Shown here one piece after another: positions 16,215 to 22,955 of a stretch of DNA of 22,956 nucleotides (its first letter is position 1; the number at the start of each line of letters is the position of its first letter). The DNA comes from a virus, in IMG/VR virus record IMGVR_UViG_3300025138_000385, positions 1-22,956 of that record. One strand, 5' to 3'. A program made the translations under genes and the position numbers. The notes under the pieces were generated by a model that worked only from the letters and a program-made list of their open reading frames with translations, did no database searches and was not told where the DNA came from.

Positions 16215-16467
16215 ACTTCACCTCCATTCCTACATTGAACTCTATCAAGATCGGGTCAATAGACTTCTCAAAGTGTGTCTTAAAGTTGTAAGCGTTAGTC
16301 ATAGTCGAGAATGGTATCTCTTCATCAAACATAACATCCTCTCCGTCCACTGGGTCACAGTCCTCTACCCAACATAACAACCACCACAACCCCTCTTCTT
16401 CATCTTGGTATGGGCCATCCTTTACTTGATGAACCTTGAAGGTAGCTAACTTTGTTGGTTTAACCAT
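16204..16467 (-). CDS. Hypothetical protein (87 aa), acidic
   Basis: An acidic, tryptophan-containing protein (EEEGLWWLLCWVEDCDPVDG at residues ~23-42, then HFEKSIDPILIEFNVGMEVK). It has no membrane segment or known motif. It overlaps both neighbours (endonuclease I by 22 nt, phosphoesterase by 11 nt), so it is translated in the same operon. Unknown function; small acidic phage proteins often bind DNA-binding host proteins, but nothing here shows that. Confidence 0.6.
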   Translation of the reverse strand: MVKPTKLATFKVHQVKDGPYQDEEEGLWWLLCWVEDCDPVDGEDVMFDEEIPFSTMTNAYNFKTHFEKSIDPILIEFNVGMEVKYDG

Positions 16468-16853
16468 TCGTCGGGTATCCTTTTATCTGCATACAAGAAA
16501 CCGTGCTTGTCACACCAATCCCCATAGGTACTCTTTGCGCCTTTGTTTAACTTAGCCCTAGAGTTAGAAAAAACAAACCTAATATCTAGGAACGGATGCT
16601 GACTTTTAACCTTAAGGTGTTTCTTGCGATCCGCTGCAACAAACCTACCTTTTGACTCAATGATGATACCATTAGGTAACTTGAAGTCTGGGGTGTAGGT
16701 CTTCTGCTCTATAAGTTGCCACTGTATCTTTAGCTTCTCATACTCAAAGTCTACACCCCGTCCAATCAAGTCCTTAGAGATATCTTCCTCCAAGCCAGAG
16801 CGGTATCCATTCTTTATTGCGTGTCTCCGTCTCTCACTGTTGGAGGCTCCCAT
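16446..16853 (-). CDS. Endonuclease I (Holliday junction resolvase, T7 gp3-like)
   Basis: The protein matches T7 endonuclease I closely in order and key residues: YRSGLEED (E22), TYTPDFKLPNG (D56), IIIESKG (E66, K68), DRKKHLKVKSQHPFLDIRFV and STYGDWCDKHGF. T7 catalytic residues are E20, D55, E65 and K67, so all are conserved with matching spacing. It cuts branched DNA, degrading host DNA and resolving replicative junctions. ATG 16853 (GAGGAAG ~5 nt ahead) gives 135 residues and matches the T7 N-terminus better than the GTG at 16880, which would overlap the exonuclease by 67 nt. Confidence 0.94.
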   Translation of the reverse strand: MGASNSERRRHAIKNGYRSGLEEDISKDLIGRGVDFEYEKLKIQWQLIEQKTYTPDFKLPNGIIIESKGRFVAADRKKHLKVKSQHPFLDIRFVFSNSRAKLNKGAKSTYGDWCDKHGFLYADKRIPDEWLNQQS

Positions 16854-17554
16854 AACTCTTCCTCTCTTCTCCTTAGCCACAGTAGTTGGGCATTTTCCAC
16901 TACACGGTCATAATCACCATCATAAGCCTCTAAACAAGCGTACCACAGTTCTTCTTCTGTCGTACAATCCTTAAGCAACTTACCAGCTTTAACAGGTCCA
17001 ACGCCTTTGATACCTTTAATGTTGTCGGCTGCATCACCAGTTAGTATCTGAGTATAGAAGAACTTAGAGCCTCCCCACTCATCTACTTGTGACCATTCAT
17101 CCCTGCCAAAGTTATAGTGGTAACAAGGTATCTGTAACATATCCTTATCTATAGAGGCCACAACAGTATTAGGACCAAACTTAGTGGCAGCTATGGCTAT
17201 AAGATCATCAGCTTCTTCCCCGTAACTTACCACTGCGTTATACTTAGACACTAGATAATCCCTTGAATGTTGCAGATACTCAGGCTTCTCTGACTTACTC
17301 CTATTCCCCTTGTAGGGGTACGACTTAGCTATGGCGAACCTAAAGTTATCAGCCCCAGTTAAGAACGTATGGAACCTGTCAGGCACAGGGAAAGACATAG
17401 TGTTGGAAGCTATAAAGTTCATAACCTCGTCTACTTTGTCCTCTGCATCTGCACTGGTCTTACCCTCTGAGGCAAATCCAGCCCTGTACGCAACAATGTC
17501 ACCATCAACTAAGACATGCTTTGGCTCAAATGTCGGACCAGACAATAGTCTCAT
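16814..17554 (-). CDS. 5'-3' exonuclease (FEN-family, T7 gp6-like role)
   Basis: The 246-residue protein has FEN-type active-site motifs: LVDGDIVAYRA (D17, D19), YGEEADDLIAI (E113, D116, D117), SIDKDML (D136, D138) and ILTGDAADNIKGIKGVGPVK (D174, D177 with the helix-3-turn-helix GIKGVGP). It removes RNA primers and degrades host DNA for nucleotide reuse, as gp6 does in T7. The ribosome site is weak (AAAGAGG directly beside the ATG), and the start overlaps the 67-aa protein by 29 nt. The C-terminus overlaps endonuclease I. Confidence 0.93.
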   Translation of the reverse strand: MRLLSGPTFEPKHVLVDGDIVAYRAGFASEGKTSADAEDKVDEVMNFIASNTMSFPVPDRFHTFLTGADNFRFAIAKSYPYKGNRSKSEKPEYLQHSRDYLVSKYNAVVSYGEEADDLIAIAATKFGPNTVVASIDKDMLQIPCYHYNFGRDEWSQVDEWGGSKFFYTQILTGDAADNIKGIKGVGPVKAGKLLKDCTTEEELWYACLEAYDGDYDRVVENAQLLWLRRREEELWEPPTVRDGDTQ

Positions 17555-17729
17555 CCTCTTTTTCTAGGGCCACTGCCTTAATGTAAGTCCAGCCCCCTGC
17601 CACTGTAGCCTCGCTGTATAAGTATGCAAGATTCTCAAGAGTGTCTACATTGTGACGCTCAATAGTAGTCTTACTTTCGTACCCATCTACCTCTTCCGAG
17701 GTTTCAAAGATGATGGTGGCTTTAGTCAT
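17526..17729 (-). CDS. Hypothetical protein (67 aa)
   Basis: A small acidic protein starting on a TAATG overlap with the ssDNA-binding gene. It contains alternating beta-like strands (TKATIIFETSEEV, KTTIERHNVDTLENLAYLYS) and ends DETIVWSDI. No known motif or membrane segment. Its place between the ssDNA-binding and exonuclease genes points to replication, but the role is not known. Confidence 0.6.
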   Translation of the reverse strand: MTKATIIFETSEEVDGYESKTTIERHNVDTLENLAYLYSEATVAGGWTYIKAVALEKEDETIVWSDI

Positions 17730-18241
17730 TAGAAAGCACTCCCGTCTGACGCTTCGTATGGTACGTGTTCAACAACCTTAACTGCTTCTAAGGTAGTCAA
17801 CTTACCGTCCCATACATCTAGCTTTGCTACAACCTTACTACCGTTACCAATAAGACCGTCAGCCTCAAAGTCCCAATCAACTAGAACACCGTCAGCATCT
17901 TCTTTAAGGACACGGGGTGGTCCCATTACTACACCATATTCCCCTGTGTTCTGATCCTTGAACTTAGGGTTAAAGTGTCCTCGTCTTGCTGAGAAGTATT
18001 CCGTACCTTCCTGATCCTCCTTGAACAACTGCGCTTGCATACCCTTGTTAGGTACACCATCAGATACCATCTTTTTCTTAGTATCCTTATCAAGCATTAG
18101 CTGCACAGTGTAGCGTCCCTGTACCTCATCAATCTTGTTTCGTGCATCAGAACCTTCCTGCATGTTTTTACCCATGTCTCGGTCTTCTTCACGCAACTTA
18201 GCCCAATTAACTGGACACTCAACGTAAACTTTCTTTCCCAT
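17729..18241 (-). CDS. ssDNA-binding protein, T7 gp2.5-like
   Basis: The 170-residue protein has the pattern of T7-like ssDNA-binding proteins: a basic, beta-rich OB-fold core with RYTVQLMLDKDTKKKM, QLFKEDQEG.EYFSARRGHF, and LIGNGSKVVAKLDVWDGKL (residues ~133-151), as in DUF2815/gp2.5 proteins. It ends in GSAF with a final phenylalanine, as gp2.5 ends in Phe, but lacks a long acidic tail (T7 gp2.5 has 232 residues). The protein would coat single strands during replication. It is the first gene after the 40-nt promoter-like element, with AAGGAAAGGAAC ahead of the ATG. Confidence 0.88.
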   Translation of the reverse strand: MGKKVYVECPVNWAKLREEDRDMGKNMQEGSDARNKIDEVQGRYTVQLMLDKDTKKKMVSDGVPNKGMQAQLFKEDQEGTEYFSARRGHFNPKFKDQNTGEYGVVMGPPRVLKEDADGVLVDWDFEADGLIGNGSKVVAKLDVWDGKLTTLEAVKVVEHVPYEASDGSAF

Positions 18242-18264
18242 GTCGGGTTCCTTTCCTTATGCGG

Positions 18265-18304
18265 GTACTTATATATAGCAACATTTTTTGTACTTACGCA
18301 ACCA
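18265..18304 (-). promoter_or_regulatory. Putative promoter, conserved 40-nt element copy 1
   Basis: Read on the minus strand, the element contains TTGCGT (-35-like), an A-rich spacer with TTG(T) and TATATA (-10-like), spaced by 18 nt. It matches a second copy at 22340-22379 in 35 of 40 bases. It lies in the only gap between the DNA polymerase and ssDNA-binding genes, about 25 nt upstream of the ssDNA-binding ATG. The GTACTTA next to the -10 is also conserved. Promoter function is inferred from position and -35/-10 resemblance. Confidence 0.78.
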
Positions 18305-18319
18305 CACACCAAAAATAAA

Positions 18320-19729
18320 TTAGTGTATGTCAGCATAACTCTTTCCGAACTGAGCATCAATGCCTAAAGGTACATTTAGTTGCAACTCATCATTTAGTCG
18401 TTCAATGCTATCGTCCATACTTATCTTCTCTTGTGTCTCCTCTCCCTCTTTTACCATACTGATAATTTCATCGTGAAACTGTCCTATCGTTAACACACCA
18501 TCTTTACGACAATGCTTGACCCAAGTATCAAAGCAGTAGACACCTGTGCCTTGATTAAGTGTACTGAATCGGTCCTTCTCACTTCGTAGGCTGTACCAGA
18601 AACCACTGACAGGGTTCTTTAGCCACATACCCCCTAGCCCCTGTGGCTCTCGTACACGTACACCCCTTGCCACGGCCTCTACGGACCAGTTACGATCCCA
18701 GAAGGCAGCAAGTAGTTTTTTAGCCTCTGACTTCTTCATGCCTGTAGTACGAGACAACGTAGCCTCTTTGACACCATACGTGGCACTGTAGTTGACCACC
18801 TTGTAGTTCTTACGCAATGACTTTAAACTGCGTTCTCCTGTGTTGTGTTTGTCTATGTCCTCTTGGCTGATGACACCAGCATGTTTAGCTAGATCAAGGT
18901 GTGGGTCAAATCCGGGCTGTGACATTTCTGCAACATAACCCGGATCAAGCGGCTGCATGTAGTGACGCTTAGTTGTATCCTCTAGGCTAGTCATATCTGC
19001 ACCACATAACACGTAACCTTCTGGGGCAATCAGGCATCCTCGTATCTCAGCACCATAGGGTTTTTCCACTGAGGGGAGGTTAACTAAAGGTTTAGCATGT
19101 TTGAACCTCATAGTGTTAGTCATACCAGCTACCCCAGCTTGTAGGTATCCATCTACCTCACACTCTAGGAACGCCTTGAGTATCCCGATTCTGTGAGTAA
19201 GAACAGAAAGACCATCCAGAATAGAAACAGCAGCATCCACACTAGCCAACTTCTTAACTGACGGGCATAGTTCCCCATCTTTCCTGACTTGTTCGATCTG
19301 TCGTTCATCACCATTGCTCTCTCTTACAAACTTAAATGTTCTAGGTTGCCATCCTATACTGAACAACCAATCCTTGATCTGGGACACCGAGTTAGGATTA
19401 CCTCGTTCTACACCTGTCTGTACAACAAAACCCTGTACCGTCTCAGGCTGCTTGTACTGCTTTCTAAGAGCCTCGAAGTTCTCCCCGTGACTGCTTAGGC
19501 TACCATCCTTACGATACATCACCTTGGGCCTGTTCTGCACCTTAGTAAGTACATGACGGGGCATAGCATTAGCTAGTTGTTCTACCTTATCCTCTTTCAT
19601 ACCCTGCCATTCAGCAAGGTGCATACTGGCTTTAGCTACATCTAATTTCCACCGTAGGGCCTCCTGTTCCCTAGCGCAGTCTAACTTGAATGTGATGTAG
19701 TCGATAAGTCTCCACGCTTCACTGTTCAT
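18320..19729 (-). CDS. Family A DNA polymerase, polymerase domain only
   Basis: This 469-residue protein has the polymerase domain of T7-type family A enzymes. Motif A: ADMTSLED (D245, E250). O-helix: R306, K310, Y314, Y318 in RKNYKVVNYSATYG. Motif C: GQFHDEII (H419, D420, E421), ending in H as in T7 gp5. A ~70-residue insert near residues 60-130 lies where the thioredoxin-binding loop of T7 gp5 occurs. The 3'-5' exonuclease is a separate gene just upstream. ATG 19729 overlaps the exonuclease stop by 11 nt in the +1 frame, with GGAGAAACT ahead, so it is translated independently. Confidence 0.95.
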   Translation of the reverse strand: MNSEAWRLIDYITFKLDCAREQEALRWKLDVAKASMHLAEWQGMKEDKVEQLANAMPRHVLTKVQNRPKVMYRKDGSLSSHGENFEALRKQYKQPETVQGFVVQTGVERGNPNSVSQIKDWLFSIGWQPRTFKFVRESNGDERQIEQVRKDGELCPSVKKLASVDAAVSILDGLSVLTHRIGILKAFLECEVDGYLQAGVAGMTNTMRFKHAKPLVNLPSVEKPYGAEIRGCLIAPEGYVLCGADMTSLEDTTKRHYMQPLDPGYVAEMSQPGFDPHLDLAKHAGVISQEDIDKHNTGERSLKSLRKNYKVVNYSATYGVKEATLSRTTGMKKSEAKKLLAAFWDRNWSVEAVARGVRVREPQGLGGMWLKNPVSGFWYSLRSEKDRFSTLNQGTGVYCFDTWVKHCRKDGVLTIGQFHDEIISMVKEGEETQEKISMDDSIERLNDELQLNVPLGIDAQFGKSYADIH

Positions 19730-20198
19730 ATAGTTTCTCCAATTTCCTCTTTAGGTCTCGCCAAAGGCGCACATTGATCTTTACATCCTCTTCACAACGA
19801 TGGGCATACTCTTCTTTAGATAACCCCTCCCAATCATCTACCTTGGGCTTAGGTACACCATACTCTTCTCCGTACACTGCCAGCCCATGCTTTGTCCTAT
19901 TGTGATGCAAGTACCAGCTTAACCCAAGTGTATCTAATAGCTTGGCATTGACCTTTATACCTAACACCTTTTCCACTGCGGGTATATCAAAGCGTACAAT
20001 GTTATGCCCAGCTAAGGCTAACGTAGGATCCATACTGTACTCCAAGAAAAAGTCCCTCATTCCATCGTAGTCAAAGATAGACCTTGGCTCATCCATAGCT
20101 GCTGTTTGATACGACAACACATGTATCTTAGTCAGCTTATCTAACAGTCCATCTGTCTCTATGTCGAATACTGTCTCTGCATCAGGTGTCATCATCAT
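19719..20198 (-). CDS. DNA polymerase 3'-5' exonuclease domain (separate gene)
   Basis: The 159-residue protein is the proofreading exonuclease part of a T7-type DNA polymerase: ExoI FDIETDG (D12, E14), ExoII GHNIVRFD (D71), ExoIII YAHRCEEDVK (Y131, D138). Together with the polymerase gene it totals 628 residues, near T7 gp5 (704), and the two meet exactly at the domain linker, so little is missing. It starts with three Met codons and overlaps the HNH stop. The proteins probably join as a complex, a point that is inferred. Confidence 0.93.
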   Translation of the reverse strand: MMMTPDAETVFDIETDGLLDKLTKIHVLSYQTAAMDEPRSIFDYDGMRDFFLEYSMDPTLALAGHNIVRFDIPAVEKVLGIKVNAKLLDTLGLSWYLHHNRTKHGLAVYGEEYGVPKPKVDDWEGLSKEEYAHRCEEDVKINVRLWRDLKRKLEKLYEQ

Positions 20199-20736
20199 AT
20201 AGCCCCACTTCTTCGTTTGTCTTTGTGAATTGTCGTTCTAGCGGTGATAACTCTTCTTTAACAAACTTATCATATGCTCTTGCAGCCTCTTCTGGAGTTT
20301 TAAAAAAACCCACATATTGTTGTTTACCGCCTTTATTTGCTCTGCAACGATACCTACCCTGTTCTATAGTCACACCTTTAAACTTACAACTACCGTAACC
20401 TAATCTGTTTCTTGAGTTAAGGCCGTTTATTGCAGGTCTTAAGTTTTCTACCCTGTTGTTAAGTTTGTCCCCATCTATATGATCTAGCATTTTAGGAACA
20501 CTACCATAGTTAAGGAACCAAACAACTCTGTGATTAAGATAGGAAAATTTTTTCCTGTCTATATAACAAGAAAAACCCATATACCCACGCCCTTTATCAC
20601 TTCCCACCAAATTCCTCGTTCTACGTCCACGTAAACTAGGGGTAGTCCATAAAAGATTTCCCGTCTCACTATCATAACGAAGATTATCTTTAAACCACTG
20701 CTTCTCTTCTTCTGACCACTCTCTTGCCTTTGGCAT
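20182..20736 (-). CDS. HNH homing endonuclease with AP2 domain
   Basis: The 184-residue protein has an HNH fold: LNHRVVWFL (H69), MLDHIDGDKLNNRVENLRPA (H86, N93, N97), followed by an AP2-type DNA-binding domain at residues ~117-162 (KFKGVTIEQGRYRCRANKGG, YVGFFKTPEEAARAYDKF). This pairing is typical of phage free-standing or intron-borne homing endonucleases. It sits between the primase-helicase and the polymerase exonuclease. It is AT-rich (one line at 20521 counted 28% GC against 55% at 21001), consistent with separate origin. GGAG lies about 10 nt upstream of its ATG. Confidence 0.93.
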   Translation of the reverse strand: MPKAREWSEEEKQWFKDNLRYDSETGNLLWTTPSLRGRRTRNLVGSDKGRGYMGFSCYIDRKKFSYLNHRVVWFLNYGSVPKMLDHIDGDKLNNRVENLRPAINGLNSRNRLGYGSCKFKGVTIEQGRYRCRANKGGKQQYVGFFKTPEEAARAYDKFVKEELSPLERQFTKTNEEVGLYDDDT

Positions 20737-20738
20737 TA

Positions 20739-22307
20739 TTAGTACTCCTGCTTTAGTGTGAACGTATCACTGTTAAACTTCATTCTGCCAGCCCGTCCTT
20801 CTTCACTGCAAGGGCGGTTTTTTTGTACCGTGATGTATGTTGTGTTTCTCTCATCAAGGTCTTCCGCTTCTTTATCCCTAGACAGATCAATGATAACACT
20901 GGCACGTTGTCCTATCATCTTACAATACTTAGGGTCTCCGTCTTCATTAGTGTGCGCGATAGTAACAATGCCCACATTTAGTTCCGCTGATAGCTTAGAC
21001 AGCCTTACGGACAGGTCAGCCAGTAACTCCTCCTTAGACGCCTCTGATCGTCCAGACACAACGTCTTGGATAGGCTCAAAGAACACATACTTACATCCAC
21101 ATGCCTGACTGAAGAAACGTATCTGATCACACAGTTCATCAGTACCTTGACCATCACCTAAGTAGAACTGATAGAAGTTCTCGTCCCTAGTGACACTCTT
21201 AATTGCTTCTATGACATCCTCATTCCTTCCCTTCTCATCAATCAAGTCGCGTCTAGTTAGGTTATCTTGTAACTCATACGACACAAGCCCAAGTAGTGAC
21301 CTTAGTTTAGTCTCTTCTAGGTGCCATGCAGCAATAGGAACCTTACGCTGTAGCATGTTGTATTCCAAGTATCGCATAACCTCAGTCTTGCCTATGCCAG
21401 TAGGTGCCTTAATCACTGTGAAGTGACCCTGCATAAGCCCCATAATCTTATCATCTAAGTCAGTGATACCTGTAGGAACATATACATGGTCTGGTGTATC
21501 CCGATATAACGACAAGAACTGGTCAGCAGTGTTTAGAATGTTTTCTGGCGTATACTTAGCAGCGTTCCACCATGCACTTTTGAACTCCGCATGTGCATTA
21601 TCCTGTAGGAACTCATTAGCATCCTTATACTTGTCATGTGGTACTCGGTACACCTTGTTAGGAAACAACTTAGCCACCCGATCAGCTAAGGCATTACCAG
21701 TATCATCATTATCTACTGACAACACAATCTTCTGGAAACTATCTAGCCACTCCTTACAATTCTCCCACAGCTTCTTAGATGGCGCACCAGAGGGTAATGA
21801 TACAACAGGATTAATGTACTGACTCTTCATCATCTGTGCTACTGATAAGGCGTCTAGTTCCCCCTCAGTAATGGTTACAGTCTTAGAACAACCAGCGGTA
21901 AACATATTCATACCAAACAGTTCATCCCCCTTGAACCCGTCCTTAGTATAGAAACCTTTCTCATGCAGGGTACGGACTTTAATTCCACCGCTGGGGTATA
22001 TGTACTCTTGGCGACCATCATATGTCTTAACATTGAAGTCCTCCATAGTACGGGCATTAATCCCTCGGAGGGGTGTATAACGACCATCACCAGCGGTCTC
22101 TATCCTCTTAGGTGTAAACGACATAATATTTTCCTTTTCTGCTAGTGGGTACTTGTCTCTGGCCCACTCAAAGGTATCACCAGTTTTACTTGGATACGAC
22201 TTAAGACAAGAGTGACAACGACCAAACCCATCTGTGTTATAACTGAAAGCATCAGACGATCCACAATCAATATATGGACATGGTTGATGTACTCTTTCTT
22301 TATTCAT
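20739..22307 (-). CDS. Primase-helicase (T7 gp4-like)
   Basis: The 522-residue protein unwinds DNA and makes primers at the fork. The zinc-binding part uses C10, C15, C31 and C34 (CPYIDC ... CHSC). The TOPRIM core includes TEGELD (E148) and VDNDDTG (D199, D201). The helicase has Walker A APTGIGKT (301-308) and a Walker B-like VFFEPIQD, then the H-motif IVTIAHTNED. An internal in-frame ATG (M62, 22124) has its own ribosome site and would make a helicase-only form as T7 4B does. It starts 33 nt downstream of the second 40-nt promoter-like element. Confidence 0.95.
   Translation of the reverse strand: MNKERVHQPCPYIDCGSSDAFSYNTDGFGRCHSCLKSYPSKTGDTFEWARDKYPLAEKENIMSFTPKRIETAGDGRYTPLRGINARTMEDFNVKTYDGRQEYIYPSGGIKVRTLHEKGFYTKDGFKGDELFGMNMFTAGCSKTVTITEGELDALSVAQMMKSQYINPVVSLPSGAPSKKLWENCKEWLDSFQKIVLSVDNDDTGNALADRVAKLFPNKVYRVPHDKYKDANEFLQDNAHAEFKSAWWNAAKYTPENILNTADQFLSLYRDTPDHVYVPTGITDLDDKIMGLMQGHFTVIKAPTGIGKTEVMRYLEYNMLQRKVPIAAWHLEETKLRSLLGLVSYELQDNLTRRDLIDEKGRNEDVIEAIKSVTRDENFYQFYLGDGQGTDELCDQIRFFSQACGCKYVFFEPIQDVVSGRSEASKEELLADLSVRLSKLSAELNVGIVTIAHTNEDGDPKYCKMIGQRASVIIDLSRDKEAEDLDERNTTYITVQKNRPCSEEGRAGRMKFNSDTFTLKQEY
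22122..22140 (-). promoter_or_regulatory. Internal translation start for helicase-only form
   Basis: Within the primase-helicase gene, ATG at 22124-22122 (codon 62) is preceded by AAAAGGAAA with the GG eight nt upstream of the ATG. T7 gene 4 makes 4B from internal Met64 in the same way. The codon follows the zinc-binding part directly, so a product from here loses only the zinc domain. Confidence 0.65.
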
Positions 22308-22339
22308 ATTATTATTTCCTTTTCCTAAGTAAGACCTCT

Positions 22340-22379
22340 GTACTTACCTATAGCAACATTTTTTGACTTTACGCAACCA
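22340..22379 (-). promoter_or_regulatory. Putative promoter, conserved 40-nt element copy 2
   Basis: On the minus strand the sequence again has TTGCGT, 18 nt, then TATAGG, with the same surrounding bases as copy 1 (35 of 40 identical). It lies directly after the sigma-like stop at 22386 and 33 nt before the primase-helicase ATG at 22307, in one of only two sizeable gaps of this block. AAAAGGAAA ahead of the ATG lies between element and start. Confidence 0.78.
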
Positions 22380-22385
22380 AAGCCC

Positions 22386-22955
22386 CTAAATGTTCATAGC
22401 TTCTGTGACTTTATTAACACACCTCTTCAACTTCTTCTCTATTGCTTGTCGTGTTACACGCTCAGATATAGCTATATCATCTGTTGTCTCCATTTCTAAG
22501 TAGTGCCTAGAGAACAAATCCCAATCACTGTCGTTAAGCGTCTCCCTAGATAACCTTACTATGTCAAGTACAATCTGCTTTTTCTCATACACAACAGCAG
22601 GATCAGATTCCTCATCAGCTACCTCAACACTTTCTAGTGGGGTACTGGTTGAATTGATAGCCTGTTGCAATTTTGTCACACCCCCCTTGCTCATGGTTGA
22701 CTTGTAGTCTGTACCCCTAGCCAAAGACCTAGCTGGCTCACTTAGAGGTACACTCACAGCTAGTGTCTTAATGTTTATGTAGTCGTGCATAGCCCTGTTA
22801 GCCATACGCCTTAGATTAGCCCCATGCGTGTTCCCCTTATCCACTTGTTCTAAGCACTCCAACATTCCCTCGGACACCAGATCATCAAATTGATTGGGTG
22901 AATTATACTTGTACGCAAGTGAACGACACATCTTCATCATTTCTTCAGTGTTCAT
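22386..22955 (-). CDS. Sigma-70-like RNA polymerase sigma factor
   Basis: The 189-residue protein resembles a minimal sigma factor: residues ~9-66 (YNSPNQFDDLVSEGMLECLE, then LRRMANRAMHDYI) match region 2, which binds core RNA polymerase and the -10 element, and residues ~125-187 (LNDSDWDLFSRHYLEMETTD, ISERVTRQAIEKKLKRCVNKV) match the region 4 helix-turn-helix that reads the -35. Sigma regions 1.1 and 3 are absent, as in ECF-like forms. It may direct host polymerase to phage promoters. The first Met is at the window edge, so an earlier start cannot be excluded. Confidence 0.78.
   Translation of the reverse strand: MNTEEMMKMCRSLAYKYNSPNQFDDLVSEGMLECLEQVDKGNTHGANLRRMANRAMHDYINIKTLAVSVPLSEPARSLARGTDYKSTMSKGGVTKLQQAINSTSTPLESVEVADEESDPAVVYEKKQIVLDIVRLSRETLNDSDWDLFSRHYLEMETTDDIAISERVTRQAIEKKLKRCVNKVTEAMNI

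Noticed and set aside
16853-16880. GTG start for endonuclease I
   Set aside because: ATG 16853 has a better ribosome site and agrees with the T7 endonuclease I length before the first catalytic Glu.
19719-19729. Polymerase split as a sequencing error
   Set aside because: Possible but not preferred, since the downstream ATG has its own ribosome site and the break falls exactly between domains; reads could settle it.
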